Shown here in pieces: positions 51,209 through 59,949 of a DNA stretch of 64,000 nucleotides (its first letter is position 1; every line of letters begins with the position of its first letter). Origin of the DNA: Variovorax sp. SG517 (lineage in GTDB: Bacteria > Pseudomonadota > Gammaproteobacteria > Burkholderiales > Burkholderiaceae_C). The stretch is from the NCBI RefSeq assembly GCF_013376045.1, contig NZ_JABMJG010000005.1, forward strand, positions 547,766 through 611,765. The letters are read 5' to 3'. The notes under the pieces are model-generated. The model was not told the DNA's origin. It searched no databases and saw only the letters and a list, made by a program, of their open reading frames with translations. Position numbers and translations under genes: made by a program.

Positions 51209-52504
51209 GTGAGCATCGGCGCGGCGAACAACGCGGCAGGCGTGGCCCTGAACAGGCCCGTGCCGGCCGTTGTCGCCCAGCATGCGGAGGAGAGCGCGGT
51301 GCTCTTCCATGTGCGGGCGCGGATGGTCGATGCGCCTCATGTGAAGCTGCATCATCTCCGCCGCCTGGATGACCGGCTGGCCGCGCATCTCGACGGTCTT
51401 GCCGTGGCAGGCGCGTACGGCGCACATCTGTGCGCGACGGCGCTGGCCATGCCCGGCCCGGGCGAGCTCTTCGCAACCACCGCGCTGGCGCTCGACACGC
51501 ACGACGGTCCTTGTCTCGACAAGGTTCTGGCGCTCGCGCATGCCTTGCCGGAGTGCCGTCCCGGCGTGCTGGCCGCCTTCGCATGGGTTCCGGCGCCTTC
51601 GTTGCGCGGCATCACCGGTGGCCTGCTGGCTTCTCCATCGGCGTTCCATCGCATGGTCGGCATCCTGGCCTGCCGTGCGCATCGCGTCGATCCGGGCGCG
51701 CCACTGGTGGCGGCGCTGGGCGATCCGGATAGCTTGTTGCGCGAGCAGGCGCTTCGCACCGCCGGGGAGTGCGGCAGGCTGGACCTGCAGGGCGCCTGCG
51801 TGCGCGCCCTGGCCGACGAGGACGCCGCTTGCCGTTTCCAGGCTGCGCGTTCGGCGGTGTTGCTCGGCGACCGGCATGCAGCGATACGCGTGCTGCACGA
51901 GGAGACGGGCGCGGGCAGGCCGTACCGGGCGCAAGCCATCGGGCTGCTGCTCAAGCTCGCCTCGCCGGAGCAGGCGGTGCCGATCCTGAAGTCGCTGTTC
52001 GAGTCGCAGGCGGATGCGCGCGAACTGATCCGCGGCCTTGGTACGAGCGGCGATCCGCGCTGGGTGCCTTGGCTCATCGACAGGATGGAGGATGCTTCCC
52101 TGTCGCGCCTGGCCGGCGAAGCCTTCACGCTGATCACCGGCCTCGATCTTGCGGAGCACGATCTGGAGCGCAGGCCTCCCGATGGCATCGAGACCGGTCC
52201 GGTGGACGATCCGGCGGACGACGACGTTGCTATGGACGAAGACGACGGCCTGCCCTGGCCCGACGCGGGCAAGGTCGCCGATGCGTGGGCCGCCAGGGCG
52301 CCGGACTTTCCGGAGGGCGTCCGCCACTTCATGGGAGCGCCGCCGTCGTGGGACCACGCCATCCAGGTGCGCGCCCGGGGCTGCCAGCGGCAACGTCGGG
52401 CGGCCTCGGAATACCTGTGCCTGCTTCGGCCCGGCACGGCGCTGTTCCCGACCGGCGCTCCCGCGTGGCGCCAGCAGCGCTGGCTCGCCGGGCCAGAGGC
52501 CTGA
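51209..52504 (+). CDS. TIGR02270-family HEAT-repeat protein, T6SS-associated
   Basis: A 431-residue protein of the TIGR02270 type, recognised by VVAQHAEESAVLFHVRARM, HLRRLDDRLAAHLDGLAVAG and PSWDHAIQVRARGCQRQRR; the middle is built of HEAT-like helical repeats (LVAALGDPDSLLREQALRTA, ALADEDAACRFQAARSAVLL). It starts at a GTG 11 bases after the propeller gene. Such proteins recur next to DUF2169/PAAR genes; a role in effector handling is inferred. It has no catalytic motif. Confidence 0.78.
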   Translation: MSIGAANNAAGVALNRPVPAVVAQHAEESAVLFHVRARMVDAPHVKLHHLRRLDDRLAAHLDGLAVAGAYGAHLCATALAMPGPGELFATTALALDTHDGPCLDKVLALAHALPECRPGVLAAFAWVPAPSLRGITGGLLASPSAFHRMVGILACRAHRVDPGAPLVAALGDPDSLLREQALRTAGECGRLDLQGACVRALADEDAACRFQAARSAVLLGDRHAAIRVLHEETGAGRPYRAQAIGLLLKLASPEQAVPILKSLFESQADARELIRGLGTSGDPRWVPWLIDRMEDASLSRLAGEAFTLITGLDLAEHDLERRPPDGIETGPVDDPADDDVAMDEDDGLPWPDAGKVADAWAARAPDFPEGVRHFMGAPPSWDHAIQVRARGCQRQRRAASEYLCLLRPGTALFPTGAPAWRQQRWLAGPEA

Positions 52505-52510
52505 GCGTTC

Positions 52511-52678
52511 ATGCATGCCCCGTACATCCTCGCTGTCCTGGCCTTCGTGTTCGCTGTCGCGGCAGCCCTGCGCTGGAGACGGAATGCCAAGCACTTCGAC
52601 CCCGCCACCCGCACCTGGCTCCTCATCGCCGCCATCTTCACCGCCATCGCAGCCTGGCTGCAATGGCATACCTCTTAA
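52511..52678 (+). CDS. small two-helix membrane protein, 55 aa
   Basis: A short frame of 55 codons directly after the HEAT-repeat gene: MHAPYILAVLAFVFAVAAAL, a basic loop (RWRRNAKHFD), then TWLLIAAIFTAIAAWLQW. Two clear TM helices joined by a positively charged cytosolic loop make it look like a real hairpin membrane protein. No good ribosome site is seen, so it may be translated by coupling. Function unknown. Confidence 0.5.
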   Translation: MHAPYILAVLAFVFAVAAALRWRRNAKHFDPATRTWLLIAAIFTAIAAWLQWHTS

Positions 52679-52691
52679 GGCGAGATTGCCA
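52674..52691 (+). promoter_or_regulatory. second copy of the 18-bp motif shared with the tssK upstream region
   Basis: CTTAAGGCGAGATTGCCA, 15/18 identical to 12784-12801. It begins in the last codons of the 55-aa gene and lies about 76 bases before the tagH start. Confidence 0.3.
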
Positions 52692-52767
52692 ACATGCCCC
52701 ACGGAATGAATACTCCTTGCGAGTTTGTTCGGGCGCATTCAGGCACAGAGCCTTCGGGGGCCGATTC

Positions 52768-54501
52768 ATGATCCATATCGCTGTCATCACCCGGCAAGGC
52801 GCTCCGGCGGGGCAGTCCATCGCCGCGGACTTCGGTCCCAATGGCGGGACCATCGGCCGCGCCGACACCAACACGCTGGTGCTCGACGATCCCGACCGCA
52901 CGGTCTCGCGCGTGCATGCGCAGGTGCTGTGCCGCGACGGGCAGTACTTCGTCATCGACCGGGGCAGCAACCCGATGCAGTGCAACGGCGTGTCGCTGGG
53001 CTCGGGCAAGGAGGCCGCGCTGACCGATGGCGCGCGGCTGGTGGTGGGCAGCTTCGAGTTGACCGTGCGCGTGACGGCTGCCGCTGTCGCCGCCGTGCCC
53101 GCAGCGCCGATCATTCCCGCGACGGTATTGGGCGGCTCGCAAGCCGCCGCCGCCACGCCGACGAGCGACGATCCCTTTGCCGACCTGCTCGCGGGCCTCG
53201 CGCCGCCGCCTGCGCCGGCTTCGGCGGCTTCAGCGGCTTCAACGGCTTCACCGGCCGCGGCGCCCGCAGCGGCGCTGTCCGATTCGCTGCTGTTCCCCGA
53301 TCCGATGGAAAGCGGCTCGCGCAACGTGCAGGCCGCGCAGGTCGATCCGTTCGCCAACCTGCTCGGACCCACGCCGTCGTCGGGGCCGGCGGCGGGCCTC
53401 GGCGCGCTCGACGACTTCTCCGATCTCGGCGCGCCGCCCGCGCACGGCAAGGCTGCGAACATCGACGAGCTGTTCGGCGGCATGGGCGGCGGTGGTGGTG
53501 GCGGCATCGGCGGCGATCCGCTCGCGCTGTCGCCGCTGGCCGATCCGCTGCTGCAGCCGAACACCGCGTCCAACGCCGATCCGCTGGCTGCCCTGCAGCA
53601 GGCGGCGCCTCCCACGCCCACGCCGCGCCCCGACCACCTGCCCATCGACCAGTTCGGCTTCACGCCGCCGAAGGCCGTCGAGCCGCCGAAGCCTCCGCCG
53701 GCGATGGCGCCTGTCCCCGTTCCTGCGCCTGCACCTGTCATGCCGCCCGCGCAGTTCGACGACATGACCGGCCAGCCGATCCGCATCAGCGGGCCCGAGG
53801 GCTCCGGCAAGCCGCTGGAGCCGTTGGAGCCGCTGCGGCCCCCGGCGCCGGCGATCGCTCCCGCGCCAGCTCCGCGTCCGGCGGCGCCTCCGCCCGAGCG
53901 CATGGCCAGCGACGACGAGCTGCTCGCGGCCTTCCTGCGCGGCCTCGCGAGCACGCACCAGCCGCCCGAGATGCTCACACCGGGCCTGATGGAGCGCATC
54001 GGCTCGATGCTGCGCAGTGCCACCGAGGGCACGCTGCAGCTGCTGCTCACGCGCCAGGAGTTCAAGCGCGAGGTGCGCGCCGAGGTCACGATGATCGCGG
54101 CGCAGGCCAACAACCCGCTGAAGTTCTCGCCCACGGTCGAGGTGGCGCTCGCGCACCTGCTGGGCCCCGGCGTGCGCGGCTTCATGCCGCCCGAGGCCGC
54201 GATGCGCGACGCCTTCAACGACCTGCGCGCGCATCAGTTCGGCGTGATGGTGGGCATGCGTGCGGCGCTGGCGCATGTCATCGCGCGCTTCGAGCCGGCG
54301 GAGCTGGAGAAGAAGATCAGCGCCAAGACGGCGCTCGACGCGCTCTTCAGCGCCAACCGCAAGGCCAAGCTGTGGGACCAGTTCGTGTCGCTGTACGGCG
54401 GCATCGCGAGCGAGGCGGAGGACGACTTCCACAGCCTCTTCGGCAAGGCCTTCCTCGAGGCCTACGAGGAGCAGATGGCGCGCCTGAAGTCCGATGCCTG
54501 A
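52768..54501 (+). CDS. tagH: TagH/Fha, FHA-domain T6SS regulator
   Basis: A 577-residue TagH: N-terminal FHA domain (~1-100; GGTIGRADTNTLVLDDPDRT then VSRVHAQVLCRDGQYFVID), a long Ala/Pro/Gly-rich disordered linker (~110-385), and the TagH C-terminal helical domain (~390-577; DDELLAAFLRGL, GSMLRSATEGTLQLLLTRQ). FHA domains read phospho-Thr, so it is the expected PpkA target that switches the T6SS on. The ATG has no strong ribosome site. pppA follows after 75 bases. Confidence 0.93.
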   Translation: MIHIAVITRQGAPAGQSIAADFGPNGGTIGRADTNTLVLDDPDRTVSRVHAQVLCRDGQYFVIDRGSNPMQCNGVSLGSGKEAALTDGARLVVGSFELTVRVTAAAVAAVPAAPIIPATVLGGSQAAAATPTSDDPFADLLAGLAPPPAPASAASAASTASPAAAPAAALSDSLLFPDPMESGSRNVQAAQVDPFANLLGPTPSSGPAAGLGALDDFSDLGAPPAHGKAANIDELFGGMGGGGGGGIGGDPLALSPLADPLLQPNTASNADPLAALQQAAPPTPTPRPDHLPIDQFGFTPPKAVEPPKPPPAMAPVPVPAPAPVMPPAQFDDMTGQPIRISGPEGSGKPLEPLEPLRPPAPAIAPAPAPRPAAPPPERMASDDELLAAFLRGLASTHQPPEMLTPGLMERIGSMLRSATEGTLQLLLTRQEFKREVRAEVTMIAAQANNPLKFSPTVEVALAHLLGPGVRGFMPPEAAMRDAFNDLRAHQFGVMVGMRAALAHVIARFEPAELEKKISAKTALDALFSANRKAKLWDQFVSLYGGIASEAEDDFHSLFGKAFLEAYEEQMARLKSDA

Positions 54502-54576
54502 CGAGAAGAAAAAGAAGAGCGACAGAGCCGGTCAGACAAACAGACAACACAACCCAGCACTCGCGAGGCACACCGC

Positions 54577-55371
54577 TTGGAAATCGAAATCGTCACGCTC
54601 TCCCGGCAGGGAGGCCGCAACTACAACGAGGACGTGCACGGCCACTGGCACGACGAGCGCTTCGTCGCCTGCCTCGTGGCCGACGGCGCGGGCGGCCATG
54701 GCGGCGGCGACGTGGCGGCGGCCACCGCGCGCGGCAGCATGCTCGCCGGCTTCGCGGTCGCGCCGGGGCTGGACGAGCCCACGCTGCGCGGCCTCGTGGA
54801 GCAGGCCAACCGCGACGTGGTGGCGCGCCAGGCCGAGGGCGGCAAGCTCGCGGGCATGCGCTCGACCATCGTGTTCGCGGCCATCGATCTCGAAAGCCAG
54901 GCGCTCGCCTGGGTGCACAGCGGCGACAGCCGCGCCTACCTGTTCCGCGGCGGCGCCATCGTGGCGCGCACCACCGACCACAGCCTCGTGCAGCAGATGG
55001 TGGCCGGCGGCATGCTCGACGAGGAGGGCGCGCGGCTGCATCCGCAGCGCAACATGCTGCTGTCGGCGCTGGGCTCGATCGAGGAGGCGCCCGACATCGC
55101 GGTGTCGCAGCGCATGCGCCTGCTGCCGGGCGACGTGCTGCTGCTGTGCAGCGACGGCGTGTGGGAGCCGCTGGGCGACGAGTGCCTGATCGACACGCTG
55201 CATGCCTCGCGCACGCCCAGCCAGTGGACCGAGCTGATCGACGCGCAGGTCAAGGCCAATGCCAAGCCGGGCCACGACAACTACACGGCGCTCACGCTGT
55301 GGGTGATCGAGGACGACGAAGACGACGTGACGAGGCTGATGCCCGACAGCGTCGCGTCGACCGACTCCTGA
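54577..55371 (+). CDS. pppA: PppA, PP2C-type Ser/Thr phosphatase
   Basis: A 264-residue PP2C phosphatase that reverses PpkA phosphorylation of TagH and turns the T6SS off. Metal-binding motifs: GRNYNEDVHG, VADGAGGHGGG, HSGDSRAYLF, LLCSDGVWEP and GHDNYTALT. It starts at TTG (GAGG 9 bases upstream); no better start lies near, and the TTG reaches the conserved beta strand. A weak start would keep phosphatase levels low. It is the last gene of the + strand block. Confidence 0.93.
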   Translation: MEIEIVTLSRQGGRNYNEDVHGHWHDERFVACLVADGAGGHGGGDVAAATARGSMLAGFAVAPGLDEPTLRGLVEQANRDVVARQAEGGKLAGMRSTIVFAAIDLESQALAWVHSGDSRAYLFRGGAIVARTTDHSLVQQMVAGGMLDEEGARLHPQRNMLLSALGSIEEAPDIAVSQRMRLLPGDVLLLCSDGVWEPLGDECLIDTLHASRTPSQWTELIDAQVKANAKPGHDNYTALTLWVIEDDEDDVTRLMPDSVASTDS

Positions 55372-55402
55372 TTCCTTTCTCTCCGTACGGCAACGCGGGG
55401 CA

Positions 55403-55430
55403 AAAAAAAGAAGGGGCCCCGGGGCCCCTT
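55403..55430. terminator. bidirectional intrinsic terminator between convergent operons
   Basis: A perfect 20-bp palindrome (AAGGGGCCCC/GGGGCCCCTT, 55411-55430) preceded by an A-run at 55402-55409. Read on the minus strand this is a GC-rich hairpin followed by a T-tract, so it terminates the hcp-side operon; on the plus strand the T-tract is interrupted (CCTTCCTTC). It separates pppA from the convergent minus-strand operon. Confidence 0.8.
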
Positions 55431-55459
55431 CCTTCCTTCGATTGCGGCAACCGCGCCGA

Positions 55460-55999
55460 TCAGGCTCCGCCCGTGCTGGGCACGGTCTGGGGCGCGACGT
55501 AGGTGTATTTGTTCGCCGTCTTCTTCACCTTCTTCAGCGCGCTGCGCAGCTGCTGCGGCATGTCCTGGCGGTTGGGCAGGTTGGTGTAGTTGTCGATGCC
55601 CTGTTCCTTGCAGCAGTTGGCGCAGCCGTTGTTGAGCAGGTCGAGCGCGTAGCGCGTCTTGCTCAGCGTACTGGACGCGCCGGGCTCGCGGAACGGATCG
55701 AAGATGCCGTCCGGCAGCACTTTCTGTCCGAGCGCGATCGCCTGCGTCTGGAAGTGCGTGATGTGCTTCTGCGTGACCGGCCCGTAGTAGCCGTCCACGA
55801 CGATCACCTCGGTCTGGCCCGGGGGCGGGTCCAGGTCGTGGTTGAAGCCGAGCAGCTCGTAGTAGAAGATCTTGAACAGCGCCTGTACCAGCATCACGTC
55901 TTCACGCGTGTTGGAACCGATCCGGCCTACCGACCAGTCGATGTTGTAGGCGGTGAGCAGAGCGCCGCTGGTGCCGATGAGTGGGGTGCTGAATGCCAT
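55460..55999 (-). CDS. peptidoglycan-binding-like small protein downstream of hcp
   Basis: A 179-residue protein. The central part, VDGYYGPVTQKHITHFQTQA with a later PDGIFDP, matches the pattern of a PG_binding_1-type domain (DG-x-YG-xx-T ... FQ ... PDG). There is no signal peptide. A CANCC cysteine cluster follows. It is 81 bases downstream of hcp and probably co-transcribed, so it could be an Hcp-delivered protein or an assembly factor that touches the cell wall. The ATG shown fits better than an in-frame ATG 14 codons upstream, and GGAG lies about 8 bases before it. Confidence 0.6.
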   Translation of the reverse strand: MAFSTPLIGTSGALLTAYNIDWSVGRIGSNTREDVMLVQALFKIFYYELLGFNHDLDPPPGQTEVIVVDGYYGPVTQKHITHFQTQAIALGQKVLPDGIFDPFREPGASSTLSKTRYALDLLNNGCANCCKEQGIDNYTNLPNRQDMPQQLRSALKKVKKTANKYTYVAPQTVPSTGGA

Positions 56000-56080
56000 T
56001 GCATTGCTCCGGTGAGGACGCGTGGAGACCGCACCGGGCACTGGCGCGCCCGATGCCGTGCCCGGCGAGTCCGTCGTCCG

Positions 56081-56560
56081 TCAGCGGGTCTCGGTGGTCG
56101 CGACGTTCCAGCCGAACTTGACTTCGCCGCCGGCCGCGCCCTTGTCGTCCTGGGCCTTGTAGGCGAACTCGATGTCCTTGAACGAGCACGACACCTGTTC
56201 CTGCACGTCGCCGCCCTGCGCGCCGCCGGGGCCGACCATGGAGATGAACACTTCCTTGAGCGTGACCTTCAGGTACTCCTGCTGGCCTTCGCCCGACTTG
56301 CGGCAGGTCAGGACCAGGTCCTTGAAGTGCTTGCCGCTCACGCAGTTCTTGGCCAGCACGGGGGAGGCCTTGTCGTAGGTGTGCGTGAAGTGGAACTCGC
56401 CGGGCGTGGCCTTGCCCTTGCCCGAGCCGCCGCCGGAGCCCGCGCCCGAGGAATTGCTCACGTTCCAGGTCCACGACGAGATCTCGATCTCGTCCTTGTG
56501 GTCCTTGTGGGAAGACTCGCCCTTGACGCCGTCGAGCTTGATGTGAAAGTCAGAAGACAT
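56081..56560 (-). CDS. hcp: Hcp/TssD, T6SS tube protein
   Basis: A 159-residue Hcp forming the hexameric inner tube and carrying small effectors. Signs: FHIKLDGVKGESSHKDHKDE, ISSWTWNVSN, FHFTHTYDKASPVLAKNC and the closing VSCSFKDIEFAY. A Gly/Ser-rich loop (SSGAGSGGGSGKGK) follows WTWNVSN. Strong AAGGAG before the ATG. It is separated from tssC by 167 bases containing a stem-loop, so it may have its own promoter or altered dosage. Confidence 0.96.
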   Translation of the reverse strand: MSSDFHIKLDGVKGESSHKDHKDEIEISSWTWNVSNSSGAGSGGGSGKGKATPGEFHFTHTYDKASPVLAKNCVSGKHFKDLVLTCRKSGEGQQEYLKVTLKEVFISMVGPGGAQGGDVQEQVSCSFKDIEFAYKAQDDKGAAGGEVKFGWNVATTETR

Positions 56561-56677
56561 GTTCCTACTCCTTGGAACCCGATTGCGTTCGGGCAGTTGC
56601 TGTTGATGATCGAGACGGATGCTTGTGCTGCCGGTGGCTTGCTGGCAAGGCCGGTATGTGGCAGCTGTTGATAGAAC

Positions 56678-56720
56678 GAAACGGGAGCCGGAATTTCAAG
56701 AAAGTCCGGCCCGTTTTTTT
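56678..56720. other. stem-loop with T-run between tssC and hcp
   Basis: AAACGGG...CCGGA pairs with TCCGG...CCCGTTT around a 12-base loop. The T-run lies on the plus-strand exit side; in the minus-strand (operon) direction the run after the hairpin is only GTTTC. It could slow polymerase, protect the downstream hcp mRNA from degradation, or limit read-through; the sequence does not decide. Confidence 0.5.
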
Positions 56721-56727
56721 CAGGTCT

Positions 56728-58221
56728 TCACGCGCCGCCCTTGGCCGAAGGCAGCTTCGACACCAGGCGCAGCGAGACCGTGAGGCCCTCGAGCTGGTAG
56801 TGCGGGCGCAGGAAGAACTTGGAGGTGTAGTAGCCCGGGTTGCCTTCCACTTCCTCCACGATCACCTCGGCGGCGGCCAGCGGCTTCTGGGCCTTGGTGA
56901 TCTCCGAGGAGTTGGCGGGGTCGCCGTCCACGTAGTTCATGATCCACTTGTTGAGCCAGCGCTGCATGTCCTCGCGCTCCTTGAAGCTGCCGATCTTGTC
57001 GCGCACGATGCACTTGAGGTAGTGCGCGAAGCGGTTGCAGGCGAAGAGGTAGGGCAGGCGCGCCGCCAGGTTGGCATTGGCGGTGGCGTCGGGGTCGTCG
57101 TATTCGGCGGGCTTGTTCAGCGACTGGGCGCCGATGAAGGCCGCGAAGTCGGAGTTCTTGCGGTGGATCATCGACAGCAGACCGGCCTTGGAGAGCTCGG
57201 CTTCGCGGCGGTCGCTGATGGCGATCTCGGTGGGGCACTTCTGGTCCACGCCTCCGTCGTCGCTCGGGAAGGTGTGCAGCGGCAGGTTCTCCACCGCGCC
57301 ACCCGACTCGATGCCGCGGATGCGCGACCCCCAGCCGTAGAGCTTGTACGAGCGGTTGATGTTGGTCGCCATCGCGTAGGCCGCATTGGCCCAGGCGTAC
57401 TTGTTGTGGTCGGCGCCGGCGGTGTCTTCCTCGAAGTCGAACTCCTCCACCGGGTTGGTGTTGGCACCGTAGGGCGTGCGCGCCAGGAAGCGCGGCATGC
57501 ACAGGCCGATGTACTTGGAGTCGTCCGACTCGCGCAGGCTGCGCCAGCCGGCGTACTCGGGGGTGGAGAAGATCTTGGTCAGGTCGCGCGGGTTGGCGAG
57601 CTCCTGCCACGACTCCATCTGCATCAGGTTGGGGCTGGCGCCGGTGATGAAGGGGGCGTGCGCCGAGGCGGCGATCTTGGCCATCTCGCCGAGCAGCTCC
57701 ACGTCGGGCGGGCTCTGGTCGAAGTGGTAGTCGCCCACCAGCGCGCCGAAGGGCTCGCCGCCGAACTGGCCGTATTCCTGCTCGTAGATCTTCTTGAACA
57801 TCGGGCTCTGGTCCCAGGCCGCGCCCTTGAACTTCTTGAGGTTCTTGGCCAGCTCCTGCTTGGAGATGTCCATCACCCGGATCTTGAGGTTCTCGTCGGT
57901 CTCGGTGTTGTTCACCATGTAGTGCAGGCCGCGCCACGCACTCTCGAGCTTCTGGTAGTCGGGGTGGTGGATGATCTTGTTGACCTGGTCGGTGAGCTTG
58001 GCGTCGATCGCGGCGATCATGGCCTGGATCGACTTGGTCACGTCCTTGCCGATGACGGTGCTGTTGGCCAGCGCCTGCTGCGCCAGCGTGAGCACCGCGG
58101 CTTCGACGGCGCTCTTGGCTTCGTCGCTGCGCGGCTTGAATTCCTTCTGCAGCAGCGACGAAAAGTCGCTGCCCGCATACGCGACATCTTTCAGCGCGCT
58201 CTGTTCGAGTGCTTCGGCCAT
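56728..58221 (-). CDS. tssC: TssC, large contractile sheath protein
   Basis: A 497-residue TssC (VipB/ImpD). Family signs: LYKLYGWGSRIRG-like stretch (YKLYGWGSRIRGIESGG), PAEYDDPDATANANLAARLP, FLRPHYQLEGLTVSLRLVSK at the C-terminus. It pairs with TssB in the contractile sheath. AGGAG precedes the ATG, and it follows tssB by 39 bases. Confidence 0.97.
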   Translation of the reverse strand: MAEALEQSALKDVAYAGSDFSSLLQKEFKPRSDEAKSAVEAAVLTLAQQALANSTVIGKDVTKSIQAMIAAIDAKLTDQVNKIIHHPDYQKLESAWRGLHYMVNNTETDENLKIRVMDISKQELAKNLKKFKGAAWDQSPMFKKIYEQEYGQFGGEPFGALVGDYHFDQSPPDVELLGEMAKIAASAHAPFITGASPNLMQMESWQELANPRDLTKIFSTPEYAGWRSLRESDDSKYIGLCMPRFLARTPYGANTNPVEEFDFEEDTAGADHNKYAWANAAYAMATNINRSYKLYGWGSRIRGIESGGAVENLPLHTFPSDDGGVDQKCPTEIAISDRREAELSKAGLLSMIHRKNSDFAAFIGAQSLNKPAEYDDPDATANANLAARLPYLFACNRFAHYLKCIVRDKIGSFKEREDMQRWLNKWIMNYVDGDPANSSEITKAQKPLAAAEVIVEEVEGNPGYYTSKFFLRPHYQLEGLTVSLRLVSKLPSAKGGA

Positions 58222-58260
58222 GGTTGTTTACTCCTCGTGTGCTCTGCTCTGATGGGGGGC

Positions 58261-58779
58261 TCAGGCGGCGGGCGTGCTGCCGCCGTCCTCGGGTTTCTTG
58301 CTCGCGGCCAGGGTCTGCAGCAGGGCCGGGTCCTCGAGCACCTTGGCCAGCAGGTCTTCGGCGCCGCCCTTGCCGTCCATGTAGGTGACGAGGTTCGACA
58401 GCTGCGTGCGCGCTTCCAGCAGCTTGTTGAGCGCGCCGACCTTGCGCGCCACCGCGGCGGGCGAAAAGTCTTCCATATTCTCGAAGGTGAGCTCCACCTT
58501 CAGGTCGCCTTCGCCGGTGAGCGAGTTCTCCACCGCGAAGGCCGCGCGCGGCTTCATGGCCTTCATGCGCGAGTCGAAGTTGTCGACGTCGATCTCCAGG
58601 AACTTGCGGTCGGCCACCGGCGCGAGCGGGTCGGCCGGCTTGCCGGAAAGGTCGGCCAGCACGCCCATGACGAAGGGCAGCTGCACCTTCTTCTCGGCCC
58701 CGTAGAGCTCCACGTCGTACTCGATCTGGACCCGGGGCGCCCGGTTGCGGGCGATGAATTTCTGACTGCTCTTGGCCAT
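58261..58779 (-). CDS. tssB: TssB, small contractile sheath protein
   Basis: A 172-residue TssB (VipA/ImpC-small): SSQKFIARNRAPRVQIEYDV at the start, KKVQLPFVMGVLADLSG, and a C-terminal helical region (LNKLLEARTQLSNLVTYMDG) that contacts ClpV or TagJ. AAGGAG precedes the ATG. It lies between tssA and tssC on the minus strand. Confidence 0.97.
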   Translation of the reverse strand: MAKSSQKFIARNRAPRVQIEYDVELYGAEKKVQLPFVMGVLADLSGKPADPLAPVADRKFLEIDVDNFDSRMKAMKPRAAFAVENSLTGEGDLKVELTFENMEDFSPAAVARKVGALNKLLEARTQLSNLVTYMDGKGGAEDLLAKVLEDPALLQTLAASKKPEDGGSTPAA

Positions 58780-58840
58780 GGAGATGCTCCTTGCGGGTGT
58801 GAATGGGGGCGGATGAGACGGATGGAGGGGTGGTCGGGGC

Positions 58841-59878
58841 CTACTCGGAAGGACGGCGGCCCGTGACCGTTTCGATGGTGTCCATCGCGTTGGGCGCGAG
58901 GTTGGCCATGATCTCGAGGAAGCTCACGCCGATGAGCTTCTTGGCGCGCTCGATCAGCAGCGGCGCCGGGTTGCCGGGTTCGGCCTGCTCGAGATAGCGG
59001 ATCACGCGGTCGAGCATCTGCACGGCGTCCTGGCGGCTCTGGATCTCGCCGCGCGCGGCGCCGGGGCGGGCCGCCGCAGCGCCGTTGGAAGGGGAGTCCG
59101 ATGCGCCGGAGCCTTCGTCCGCCGCCGCTTCGGCCGAAGCGCCGCTGGCGGAGGCGCATGCCTTCTGCAGCACGCGCGCGATGGAGCGCAGCGGGTCGAG
59201 GTCGAAGGCATCGGCGCGGCCGGTGCGATCGGCGATGAGCTTCCGCAGCTCCTCCACCAGCGTGGGCACGCCCAGCGCGGCCTGGATCGCCTCGGACCGC
59301 TCGGACTGGATGGTCTCCAGTCCGCCCTGCACCTGCGCCATCGAGTAGGTGGCTTCGCCGCCGACGGCGGTGAGCGTGTTGTGGGCAATGGCGATGTCGC
59401 GCACGCGGATCGGGCCCACGCCCCGCGCGATGCCGACCTGCGCCTCGTACAGGTCGCGCAGGCCCATGGTCTCGTCGGTGAGCGGCGCGAGCGCGTTCAG
59501 GCGCATCGTCGGGTCGTTGTCGTCGTCGGCATCCAGCTTTGGATGTATGCCGTCCCAGAAGGTGTCGAGCAGGCTGTTGAGCAGCCGCAGCCCCGCGGCG
59601 AAGCCTTCCACGCCCTGCATGCGCGTGGATGCGCGCAGCAGCAGCACGGCGGCGCGCACGTCCTTGCTGCGGCGCAGGATGTTCTCGGCCTTCTCTCCCA
59701 CCTCGCGCCACTCGGGCTCGACCGCGGGGATCACCGTGTCGCCGAACTGCTGCTCGGGCTTGCCCTGCGCATCCGCGACCAGCGCCATGAAGTCCGCGTC
59801 GTACTCGAGATCGTCGCCGCACGGCGATGCATCGCCGATGGGCGCGAGCAGTGTTGCAGCAATGTCGTTGTTCAGCAT
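58841..59878 (-). CDS. tssA: TssA, T6SS baseplate/sheath-priming protein
   Basis: A 345-residue TssA with the ImpA N-terminal domain (LLAPIGDASPCGDDLEYDAD, LLNSLLDTFWDGIHPKLD) and a shorter C-terminal domain (SRQDAVQMLDRVIRYLEQAE ... SFLEIMANL), so the short-type TssA that primes sheath assembly. I use the ATG giving MLNNDIAATL; a frame extension upstream would cross the promoter. It heads the minus-strand operon. Confidence 0.94.
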   Translation of the reverse strand: MLNNDIAATLLAPIGDASPCGDDLEYDADFMALVADAQGKPEQQFGDTVIPAVEPEWREVGEKAENILRRSKDVRAAVLLLRASTRMQGVEGFAAGLRLLNSLLDTFWDGIHPKLDADDDNDPTMRLNALAPLTDETMGLRDLYEAQVGIARGVGPIRVRDIAIAHNTLTAVGGEATYSMAQVQGGLETIQSERSEAIQAALGVPTLVEELRKLIADRTGRADAFDLDPLRSIARVLQKACASASGASAEAAADEGSGASDSPSNGAAAARPGAARGEIQSRQDAVQMLDRVIRYLEQAEPGNPAPLLIERAKKLIGVSFLEIMANLAPNAMDTIETVTGRRPSE

Positions 59879-59902
59879 GTTGCCTGTTCGAGTTCGCTGG
59901 TG

Positions 59903-59931
59903 ATAATCAAAGATGCGTCTTGACCGGTCAA
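59903..59931 (-). promoter_or_regulatory. probable sigma-70 promoter of the tssA operon
   Basis: On the minus strand TTGACC (-35), a 17-base spacer and GATTAT (-10), with the tssA ATG about 25 bases beyond the -10. A plus-strand promoter for tssJ may overlap: TTGCCT (59880-59885), 16 bases, GATAAT (59902-59907). The two -10 boxes occupy the same bases on opposite strands. Confidence 0.55.
59920..59931. promoter_or_regulatory. 12-bp perfect palindrome over the tssA -35 box
   Basis: TTGACCGGTCAA is fully symmetrical and contains the proposed tssA -35. It could be a dimeric regulator site blocking or stimulating tssA and tssJ together; this is inference. Confidence 0.45.
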
Positions 59932-59949
59932 TGCAACGAAGGGAATAGC

